Positions 1 through 4,582 of a DNA stretch of 5,607 nucleotides are shown piece by piece. Within the stretch, counting starts at the first letter, position 1. Each line of letters starts with the position of its first letter. The notes beneath the pieces were generated by a model. The model was not told the DNA's origin. It saw only the letters and a program-made list of their open reading frames with translations, and ran no database searches. Origin of the DNA: OMOG01 sp041485845 (GTDB lineage: Bacteria; Acidobacteriota; Terriglobia; Bryobacterales; Bryobacteraceae); contig JBGPKH010000599.1 in NCBI GenBank assembly GCA_041485845.1, forward strand, positions 1 to 5,607. The letters run 5' to 3'. Made by a program: the position numbers and the translations under genes.

Positions 1-1076
1 AAGCGGCGCCGGCCCCGGGCGCCGCGCTCCAGCGCCGCGAGCACTTCTCCGGCGCGCTGGTACCGCCGCGGGTCGGGATCGAGACATCGCAGAATGGCCG
101 TCTCCCACGCAGCGGGCAGCGACGGCGCGAACTCCACCGGCGAGGGCGGCGCATGACGCACCTTCTGCAGCGCCAGCGCCACCGCCGAGGCCGCCGCGAA
201 CGGCCTCCGCCCCGTCACCATCTCGTACAGCAGCACGCCCAACGCGTAGTTGTCCGTCGCCGGTGTGGCCGGCTGGTCTTCATACTGCTCGGGCGCCATG
301 TACGCCGGTGTGCCGGCCACCGTGACGGATTCCTCGGTAATCTCGGCGAGCGGCCGGGCCAGTCCGAAATCCGTGATCACCAGGCGCAAGCCGGCGCCAT
401 CGCCGGAGACCATGATGTTCGCCGGCTTGAGGTCACGGTGAATCACCTCGCAGGCGTGCGCCGCATCCAGACCGGCGCAGAGCTGCCTCACGATGGGTAG
501 AGCCTCCTCCACCGGAAGCGGCCCGCGGCGTTCCAGGTATGCGGACAAGGTCTCGCCCGCGATGAGCTCCATGGTGAGGAACACCAGCGGTTTGCCGGTC
601 CCGGTTTCGTGATGCCGCTCCAGGTCGAAAAGGCGGCAGACGTTCGGATGGGTCACCGTACGCGCCATGCGAACCTCGCGCTTGAAGCGCTCCAAACCGT
701 TTCGAGAGGCCAGGCTCGCGCCAGTCAGGGTCTTGAGCGCGATGGTGGCGCCCAGATCGAGGTCTTGCGCCTCATAAACCTCTCCCATTCCGCCGGCGCC
801 GATCGCCCGCACGATGCGATATCGCCCGGAGAGCACGGTGCCCGGTGCAAGCGATTCGGCCAGACCCGCCGCGACCAGCAGGCCCGATAAAGGGACTGCG
901 GGTCCGGCCAGCGAACTTCCCGAATCGCTGGTGTGATCGAGCATGCGCAGTACCTCGTCACGCAACCCCTGGTCGCTGCCGGCTTCGGCCGCAACGTAGG
1001 CTTTGCGCTCCGCGGCCTGGCGAGCGAGTGCCCCTTCGAATATCTCCCGCACGCGCAGCCAGCGTTCCCGTTCCAT
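1..1076 (-). CDS. Hanks-type serine/threonine protein kinase (C-terminus beyond window)
   Basis: Predicted to phosphorylate Ser/Thr on partner proteins using ATP. The frame is open from ATG at 1076 to the window edge, giving 358 codons. Residues 1-80 form the N-terminal extension (begins MERERWLRVREIFEGAL) common before the kinase domain in Acidobacteria. The catalytic domain runs from about 86 to 345: glycine loop GAGGMG 93-98, ATP-anchoring Lys115 in ALKTL, catalytic Asp215 in HRDLKPAN, Mg-binding Asp236 in DFG, and APE ending at Glu263. All key residues are present, so the kinase should be active. The start is 6 nt after the upstream stop, and a GAGG (1081-1084) that overlaps that stop serves as ribosome binding site. 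Family members usually continue into a membrane segment and TPR or WD40/TolB-like sensor repeats, but that part is not visible. It is the last visible gene of a group with an ECF sigma factor and a secreted protein, and the sigma factor is its most obvious candidate substrate. Confidence 0.96.
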   Translation of the reverse strand, partial: MERERWLRVREIFEGALARQAAERKAYVAAEAGSDQGLRDEVLRMLDHTSDSGSSLAGPAVPLSGLLVAAGLAESLAPGTVLSGRYRIVRAIGAGGMGEVYEAQDLDLGATIALKTLTGASLASRNGLERFKREVRMARTVTHPNVCRLFDLERHHETGTGKPLVFLTMELIAGETLSAYLERRGPLPVEEALPIVRQLCAGLDAAHACEVIHRDLKPANIMVSGDGAGLRLVITDFGLARPLAEITEESVTVAGTPAYMAPEQYEDQPATPATDNYALGVLLYEMVTGRRPFAAASAVALALQKVRHAPPSPVEFAPSLPAAWETAILRCLDPDPRRYQRAGEVLAALERGARGRRR

Positions 1077-1082
1077 AAGTCC

Positions 1083-1631
1083 TCACTCAAAGCGGAGGCG
1101 GAGTTTCACGTAGTCGACGGCCGTGTCGTCGTGGAGGATGATGTCCAGAAAATGCGGCGCGGAAGTAGTCAGGATAAAGCGATTCAATTCCACCGCCGGG
1201 AGCCATAGGCGCAGAGTCTTCTCCGGAATATCGGGACTCTCACCCATCCACGGCGAGACCACGAGCACCTGGCGATGTGGCCCCAGGGGCGCCATGGGGG
1301 CGAACCCCACCATCAGGGCGTCGTTGAATTCGAAGCTGCCCTGTGCGATGCTGCGCCGGATGCGCAGCTCCAGGCTGGCGGAGCAGATTTTCCGCGCCGG
1401 GAGGCCCAGCGAGGTAAGAAAGATGTGGTCCTCGCCGTCTTGATCGAAGCCGCGCGGCGCGTAGGGATAGCGCGCGGCGGGCGAGGCGAGCAGGGCCTTC
1501 GAGGGGTGCGCGGGCCTGGGACCGTGGTGGAAACCATCGACAGCGCCGTCGGCGACGATGTGCTCCGGCCCTACGCACTTCGCGCCCCAAATAGGCAGCA
1601 CGGCAACGCACAGCAGCCAGGCAACGCGCAT
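1083..1631 (-). CDS. Predicted secreted protein of unknown function between ECF sigma factor and kinase
   Basis: 182 residues; I do not recognise the family. Residues 2-17 (RVAWLLCVAVLPIWGA) look like a short Sec signal peptide. A Cys follows at 19 but is preceded by AK, so this is not a proper lipobox and the protein is probably soluble or exported rather than a lipoprotein. The rest alternates short hydrophobic strands with loops (SASLELRIRR at 85-93, KTLRLWLPAVELNRF at 138-152, DIILHDDTAVDYVKLRL at 163-179), suggesting a beta-sandwich; the DDTAVDY stretch is reminiscent of secreted beta-sandwich proteins. There is no C-terminal anchor or sorting signal. An upstream in-frame ATG at 1661 would add ten residues ahead of the signal peptide. 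The 1631 start is preferred because GGGAGG lies about 10 nt upstream and a TATAAT box at 1664-1669 would place the transcript start near 1657. It ends 6 nt before the kinase gene, so the two are probably co-expressed. Confidence 0.82.
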   Translation of the reverse strand: MRVAWLLCVAVLPIWGAKCVGPEHIVADGAVDGFHHGPRPAHPSKALLASPAARYPYAPRGFDQDGEDHIFLTSLGLPARKICSASLELRIRRSIAQGSFEFNDALMVGFAPMAPLGPHRQVLVVSPWMGESPDIPEKTLRLWLPAVELNRFILTTSAPHFLDIILHDDTAVDYVKLRLRFE

Positions 1632-1663
1632 GCGACCGTTTCCTCCCGCACGGTACTGCATAG

Positions 1664-1669
1664 ATTATA
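1664..1669 (-). promoter_or_regulatory. Possible internal promoter, -10 box TATAAT
   Basis: A perfect TATAAT reads toward the secreted-protein gene, about 51 nt into the 89-nt gap after the sigma-factor stop. A start of transcription near 1657 would give a leader of about 25 nt containing the GGGAGG ribosome binding site. No good -35 sits at 16-18 nt (ATATTC at best). A TTGACA occurs at 1715-1720 but is 45 nt away, so the element is incomplete. Confidence 0.4.
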
Positions 1670-1680
1670 CAGTGAATTCC

Positions 1681-1699
1681 GGATGGGAATATCTCATCC
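1681..1699. repeat. Small inverted repeat in the sigma factor/secreted protein gap
   Basis: GGATGGGA pairs with TCTCATCC around an ATA loop: eight positions, with one G-T wobble on the plus strand (an A-C mismatch on the minus strand). No T-run follows in the direction of transcription, so it is not a convincing terminator. It lies just upstream of the TATAAT box where a -35 would be expected, so it could be a protein-binding site or chance. Confidence 0.25.
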
Positions 1700-1720
1700 A
1701 GTTTTCGAAGGTACTGTCAA

Positions 1721-2275
1721 TCATGGAGCGATGCGGGACCGCAACCAGGCGCGGGCGGTGGACCAGTCGCGCTTGACGGTCTTATCGGAGATTCCCAGGG
1801 CACTCGCCGTCTCTTCCACGCTCAGGCCGCAGAAGAAGCGCAACGCCACGATCTGCGCCTGGCGCGCGTCGCCTTCAGCCAGTTCTTTCAGCGCGGCATC
1901 GAGCGCCAGCATCTCCTCGGGACTGCTCTGCAGCGCGTCTTTCCAGTCACCGGCATCCACTTGGCCGTCGCGAGGCGGCCGTTTGGCTGCCAGGCGGGCG
2001 CGCGCGTAGCTGACCAGAATGCGCCGCATGGTCTTGGCCGCCGCCGCATAGAATTGGCCGCGGCTCTCCCAATCCGTGCGCTGGCTGGGGAAAAGCTTCA
2101 GATAGACCTCGTGGACCAGCGCGGAAGTCTGTAGGGTGTGATCCCTTCGCTCAAGGCGCAGATGGCGCCGGGCGAGCTTGCGCAGGTCCTCGTAGATGAC
2201 TTCCAGCAACACCGCTTCGGCGCCTTTGCTTCCGCGGCGGGCGTCGTGAAGGAGTTGGGTGATGTCCGGATCCAT
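1721..2275 (-). CDS. ECF-type RNA polymerase sigma factor, acidobacterial kinase-linked type
   Basis: 184 residues, directing RNA polymerase to a specific promoter set. Region 2 spans about 5-100: helix ITQLLHDARRGSKGAEAVLL, the 2.1/2.2 segment HTLQTSALVHEVYLKLF (46-62), and the 2.3/2.4 segment GQFYAAAAKTMRRILVSYAR (73-92). Region 4 spans about 124-182 and contains the helix-turn-helix GLSVEETASALGISDKTVKR (150-169). Length and the LQTSALVHE signature match the ECF family abundant in Acidobacteria and Planctomycetes (Sigma70_ECF / TIGR02999 type, from memory). The acidic residues most ECF factors carry in region 2.2 are replaced by Thr47, Thr50 and Ser51. ATG 2275 is preferred over an in-frame TTG at 2299, because the family begins close to the ITQLL helix and neither start has a clear Shine-Dalgarno. 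No anti-sigma gene is adjacent; the secreted-protein and kinase genes follow on the same strand. Confidence 0.93.
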   Translation of the reverse strand: MDPDITQLLHDARRGSKGAEAVLLEVIYEDLRKLARRHLRLERRDHTLQTSALVHEVYLKLFPSQRTDWESRGQFYAAAAKTMRRILVSYARARLAAKRPPRDGQVDAGDWKDALQSSPEEMLALDAALKELAEGDARQAQIVALRFFCGLSVEETASALGISDKTVKRDWSTARAWLRSRIAP

Positions 2276-2311
2276 GGGTTCACTTGTATAGTGCGCCAAG
2301 CGGAGAATCGC

Positions 2312-2328
2312 GGGTCAGGCAATGACCC
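2312..2328. promoter_or_regulatory. Perfect 17-bp dyad GGGTCA-N5-TGACCC, candidate operator
   Basis: GGGTCA (2312-2317) and TGACCC (2323-2328) are perfect inverted 6-bp arms around GGCAA. The site lies 37 nt upstream of the sigma-factor ATG, in the divergent gap it shares with the plus-strand gene at 2427. Spacing and symmetry are typical of a dimeric regulator site. The AATGACCCCG containing the right arm recurs exactly at 2367-2376, giving a second half-site 46 bp away. No regulator gene is visible in the window. Confidence 0.45.
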
Positions 2329-2376
2329 CGTATTTCCGTTCTTCTGCCGAATGATTAACGGATTTTAATGACCCCG
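2321..2376. repeat. Direct repeat AATGACCCCG x2 (2321-2330 and 2367-2376)
   Basis: Two exact 10-bp copies start 46 bp apart, a little over four helical turns, in the divergent promoter region. Between them CCGTT (2336-2340) and AACGG (2357-2361) form another pair of inverted arms. Together with the dyad and the palindrome they suggest regulatory DNA rather than random spacer. Confidence 0.45.
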
Positions 2377-2385
2377 GTTAACCGG
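2374..2385. promoter_or_regulatory. Perfect 12-bp palindrome CCGGTTAACCGG
   Basis: A fully self-complementary 12-mer overlaps the end of the second AATGACCCCG copy and lies 41 bp upstream of the ATG at 2427. It is a plausible dimeric regulator site for the plus-strand gene. A weak -10-like TTTAAT at 2364-2369 lies just before it with no clear -35. Confidence 0.35.
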
Positions 2386-2426
2386 CCCCGGCGCACTCAT
2401 TGTTGGAACAGGAGTTTAGGACCCGC

Positions 2427-2735
2427 ATGGCTACCATTACGAAAAGCAGATCGAACACCAGGAACAACCTGGCCGTCAACTCGAATCCGCCATTTCATGA
2501 GCGGAATGTGGCGTACCTGGAGGCCCGTTTCCTTTCGGATCTGATTGCTCTACAGGCTGACGGGGAAATCACGAGCATTGTGCCCATTCAGATGCTGAAG
2601 GTGACCTTTGATGCCCAGAGTCCAGTGCTCCTCCAGGCGAACAGCGGGCGACAGACCCAGTCAACCTCGTTTGGAGACCGGGTACGGGCGCAGTCTGCCA
2701 AAGCAGTCACCAACAAAGGTGTTGGCGGATACTGA
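2427..2735 (+). CDS. Hypothetical protein, 102 residues
   Basis: I do not recognise this protein. It starts MATITKSRSNTRNN, with a basic, Asn-rich N-terminus. A predicted amphipathic helix HERNVAYLEARFLSDLIAL (24-42) is followed by a possible strand segment (ITSIVPIQMLKVTFD), and the C-terminus is polar, Gly/Ser/Gln/Thr-rich and ends GVGGY. There are no Cys, no membrane segment and no signal peptide, so it is probably a small cytoplasmic protein. ATG 2427 is preferred over an in-frame TTG at 2400: AGGA lies 5 nt and GGAG 12 nt upstream. Codon use is reasonable for a GC-rich genome, though its wobble positions look less GC-biased than those of the neighbours. It is the only plus-strand gene, divergent from the sigma factor across a 151-bp gap rich in symmetric sites, so co-regulation or sigma-dependent expression is possible but unproven. 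Confidence 0.6.
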   Translation: MATITKSRSNTRNNLAVNSNPPFHERNVAYLEARFLSDLIALQADGEITSIVPIQMLKVTFDAQSPVLLQANSGRQTQSTSFGDRVRAQSAKAVTNKGVGGY

Positions 2736-2940
2736 GTCTTCCCGCGGCGCCGCCCGCCGAATTGTGGCGAGGGCCGGAGCTATTGGATCGGGAGCGGGCT
2801 TCGCCGGGAAAATTCGCACGTGCTGCAAATGCGGCGCCGCAATACAGGCAACGGACGATCCAGTCGCCGGCGTCCGGCTCGGGCGATGTATTGAGGGTCT
2901 GGCCGCAGTGGGTGCGGTTGTAGGGAATGAGATTCGCGTT
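2707..2940 (-). pseudogene. Probable remnant of a small zinc-ribbon protein with no start codon
   Basis: This open minus-strand frame reads NANLIPYNRTHCGQTLNT, then about fifteen residues later VRCLYCGAAFAAR, and stops at 2707-2709. THCG (Cys at 2905-2907) and CLYCG (Cys at 2848-2850 and 2839-2841) look like the two knuckles of a CxxC...CxxC zinc ribbon, with 19 codons between them. The first expected Cys is Arg: codon CGC at 2914-2916, one base from TGC. No ATG, GTG or TTG occurs in frame between the upstream stop (just above 3000) and this region, and there is no Shine-Dalgarno. Wobble positions are strongly G/C through the knuckles and weaken after about 2830, so the downstream part may not be genuine. 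It reads like a decayed gene, but a non-standard start (ATT at 2926-2928) or a sequencing error are alternatives. Its 3' end overlaps that of the convergent hypothetical gene by 29 bases. Confidence 0.4.
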
Positions 2941-3079
2941 ACGGGTCGATGCTTCTGAGGGAAGTATACAGGAATGGGGGGATTTGGCAAGGGCCGTATA
3001 TCAGCCCAATCAGCCAACGGCGTTAATGGAATATGAGTTCCGATTAGCGCAATACGAGGATTGGAGCGCCGCCGGGCGG
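2736..3079. other. 344-base gap without an intact gene
   Basis: The stretch between the hypothetical gene's stop and the hpt stop holds the TTGCCA/TATACT promoter and most of the zinc-ribbon-like remnant. Just beyond hpt it also has a short direct repeat, TCAGCCCAA followed by TCAGCCAA (3001-3017). I see no tRNA, no GC-rich hairpin with a T-run after hpt, and no other convincing frame on either strand. Confidence 0.6.
2963..2990 (-). promoter_or_regulatory. Sigma-70-type promoter TTGCCA-N16-TATACT
   Basis: TTGCCA (2985-2990) is one mismatch from TTGACA and TATACT (2963-2968) one from TATAAT, with a 16-nt spacer. Transcription would start near 2956 and run toward lower coordinates through the zinc-ribbon-like frame. 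It lies about 90 bases beyond the hpt stop, so it is independent of the upstream operon. Confidence 0.55.
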
Positions 3080-3631
3080 TCACTGACTTCCCCGGTCCGG
3101 CTTCATCACCGCCACGTAGCCCAAATTCCGGTAGAGCTGATTGTAGTCCAGTCCGAAACCGACCACGAAGCGGTCGGGGATTTCGAAGCAGCGGTAGTTC
3201 ACCGGCACCTGCACGATGCGCCGCGAGTTGCGGTCCAGGAAGGTGCATACGGCGAGGGAATTGGGGGCGCGGCCGGAGAGAGTCTGGAGCAGGTAGCGGA
3301 GCGTGAAGCCGGTATCGACGATGTCTTCCACCAGCAGGACGTCTTCCCCTTCGATGCTTTCGTCGAGATCTTTGGCGATCCGTACCACGCCGGGAGCGCC
3401 GCTTTTGTTCGAGAAACTGGAGATGCCCAGAAAATCGATCTTGACGGGCACTTCGATGCGCCGCGCGAGGGCCGTGAGGAAGAAGATCGAGCCTTTCAGC
3501 ACGCCTACCAGCTTCACCACTTTGCCCTCGTAATCGCGCGAAATTTCCGCGGCCAGCTCGCGGATGCGTTGGTCGATCTGCTCTTCGGTGAAGAGGACCC
3601 GTTCCAGACCGGGGATGGACGCGGTGCTCAT
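3080..3631 (-). CDS. hpt: Hypoxanthine phosphoribosyltransferase
   Basis: Cytoplasmic purine-salvage enzyme: transfers phosphoribose from PRPP to hypoxanthine (and usually guanine), giving IMP or GMP plus pyrophosphate. 183 residues, the normal bacterial length. Visible motifs are VGVLKGS (42-48, PRPP loop I), the flexible-loop segment FLGISSFSNKSGAPGVVRI (67-85), the PRPP-binding signature VLLVEDIVDTGFTL (98-111) with acidic Glu102/Asp103 and catalytic-region Asp106, and the C-terminal base-binding segment RFVVGFGLDYNQLYRNLGYV (154-173). All key positions look intact. Its ATG overlaps the stop of the upstream kinase-like gene as ATGA, implying translational coupling. The neighbour is also a nucleotide-kinase-like protein, so a shared role in nucleotide metabolism is possible. 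In many bacteria hpt sits next to tilS or ftsH; that arrangement is absent here. Confidence 0.97.
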   Translation of the reverse strand: MSTASIPGLERVLFTEEQIDQRIRELAAEISRDYEGKVVKLVGVLKGSIFFLTALARRIEVPVKIDFLGISSFSNKSGAPGVVRIAKDLDESIEGEDVLLVEDIVDTGFTLRYLLQTLSGRAPNSLAVCTFLDRNSRRIVQVPVNYRCFEIPDRFVVGFGLDYNQLYRNLGYVAVMKPDRGSQ

Positions 3632-4581
3632 GCCTCAACCGGCCGCCCCGCCAGGCCGTATTTGAAGATCAGGTTTTCGAAGTCTTTCTGGTAGAAGACC
3701 TGGATATTCACCCCGGGATACAGCTCGCGGAGGAGCCGCACTTTGCGGTTCTTGCGCGTCACGTGCGACTGTTTCATGGTGGTGAGCTCCACGTAAAGGT
3801 CGAACTCCGGCAGGTAGAAATCGGGCGTAAAGGCCTCCAGAGCGTTTCCGTTCGGGTCCAATTGAATGGGGAAGCTGCGCGGCTCGTATTCCCACGCGAT
3901 GCGATAAAAGTCGAGCAGGTTGGCGAACATCTCCTCGCTCGGGTTGGCGAATATTTTCTTGCGGAGCGTGATCTTGTCGGGCGGCACGATGCCGAAGCGG
4001 GCCAGCTTGAGGCGCATCTGAAACTGGAGTTGCGCTTCGGCGGCCGGGGAAAGATAGCCGCGTTCCCGGAAACCCGAGGACTTGACCACGTTCTCGATGA
4101 GCTCGGCCATCTGCTCGCCGGTGAGCGATTCGGCATTGAGCACGAGGTCAAAGAGATCGGCGGTGGCGCGGGTCTTGCCGAACTTGGCTTTGCGGTCGGC
4201 GCGGTCGGCGGCTTCCAGTTGCAGCAGCAGTTGGCGCGCCGCGGGACGTTCGAGGCGCGAATCCAGCATCAGGTTGCCGATCCGGATATTCTCCGGCGCC
4301 ACCACGTGTACGCGAAGCATGCCCGGGAAATGGCGCGACGGCACCTCGCCGCCGACGGCGCAGTAGACGATGTGGTGCTCGGTGGCGAGACGGCCGAGGA
4401 TGGATGTTACCAGGCTGGGGTAAGCCTTGTCGGGAATCGCCGTCTCCGCGCCGAATTCCTCTCCGGCGAGAACGCGGATACGGGATTGCGTCAATAGTTC
4501 GAAACCGAGCCGCAGAGCGCTGAGACGCGCCACCTCTTCATAACGACACCCCGGATGCCCAGAAACCGCGATCAACGCCAT
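3628..4581 (-). CDS. Cytidylate-kinase-like protein with a C-terminal PD-(D/E)XK-like domain
   Basis: 317 residues in two parts. Residues 1-165 resemble the cytidylate-kinase-like P-loop family: LIAVSGHPGCRYEEVARLSA (3-22) matches that family's modified phosphate loop, in which the usual GKS/T is replaced by GxxGxR, and DLFDLVLNAESLT (142-154) matches its conserved [YF]DLVLN segment. Residues 205-317 form a separate domain containing EAFTPDFYLPEFDLYVELTT (249-268), followed by a basic helix RKNRKVRLLRELYP. Asp254, Glu265 and Lys270 echo a PD-(D/E)XK nuclease fold, but the spacing is E-x4-K rather than E-x-K, so nuclease activity is uncertain. The substrate is unknown and may not be a nucleotide. 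The start is one base after the upstream stop, with no clear ribosome binding site, suggesting coupled translation; the stop overlaps the hpt start. I recall similar proteins next to hpt in other bacteria, but have not checked. Confidence 0.85.
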   Translation of the reverse strand: MALIAVSGHPGCRYEEVARLSALRLGFELLTQSRIRVLAGEEFGAETAIPDKAYPSLVTSILGRLATEHHIVYCAVGGEVPSRHFPGMLRVHVVAPENIRIGNLMLDSRLERPAARQLLLQLEAADRADRKAKFGKTRATADLFDLVLNAESLTGEQMAELIENVVKSSGFRERGYLSPAAEAQLQFQMRLKLARFGIVPPDKITLRKKIFANPSEEMFANLLDFYRIAWEYEPRSFPIQLDPNGNALEAFTPDFYLPEFDLYVELTTMKQSHVTRKNRKVRLLRELYPGVNIQVFYQKDFENLIFKYGLAGRPVEA

Positions 4582-4582
4582 G

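Noticed and set aside
1573..1577. Possible lipoprotein Cys in the secreted protein (GAKC)
   Set aside because: Lys at the -1 position does not fit a lipobox, so a lipoprotein call is not supported.
1715..1720. Perfect TTGACA on the minus strand just after the sigma-factor stop
   Set aside because: The TATAAT is 45 nt away, and at a 17-18-nt spacing only ATGAGA or TGAGAT is found, so the two boxes do not form one promoter.
1275..2009. A 244-codon plus-strand frame across the secreted-protein and sigma genes
   Set aside because: It spans two real minus-strand genes and their gap, with Arg/Ala-rich low-information sequence.
2608..2958. A plus-strand frame containing CCKCGAA that looks like a zinc knuckle
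   Set aside because: It overlaps the hypothetical gene out of frame. Its Cys codons arise as the reverse complement of GCA/GCG Ala codons in the minus-strand frame, and it has no second knuckle.
3060..3080. GC-rich CCGCC/GGCGG symmetry at the hpt 3' end as a terminator
   Set aside because: The loop would be a single base and no T-run follows, so it does not qualify as an intrinsic terminator.
2661..3638. A 325-codon minus-strand frame covering hpt and the gap after it
   Set aside because: It overlaps hpt in another frame, is extremely Arg/Pro-rich over that stretch, and has no family features, whereas the hpt frame carries all PRPP-transferase motifs.
2927..3694. A 255-codon plus-strand frame opposite hpt
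   Set aside because: It is the antisense shadow of hpt, caused by GC-rich codon bias; it has no ribosome binding site or recognisable domain.
3763..4497. A 244-codon plus-strand frame opposite the kinase-like gene
   Set aside because: Antisense shadow; the minus-strand frame has clear family motifs and coupled neighbours.
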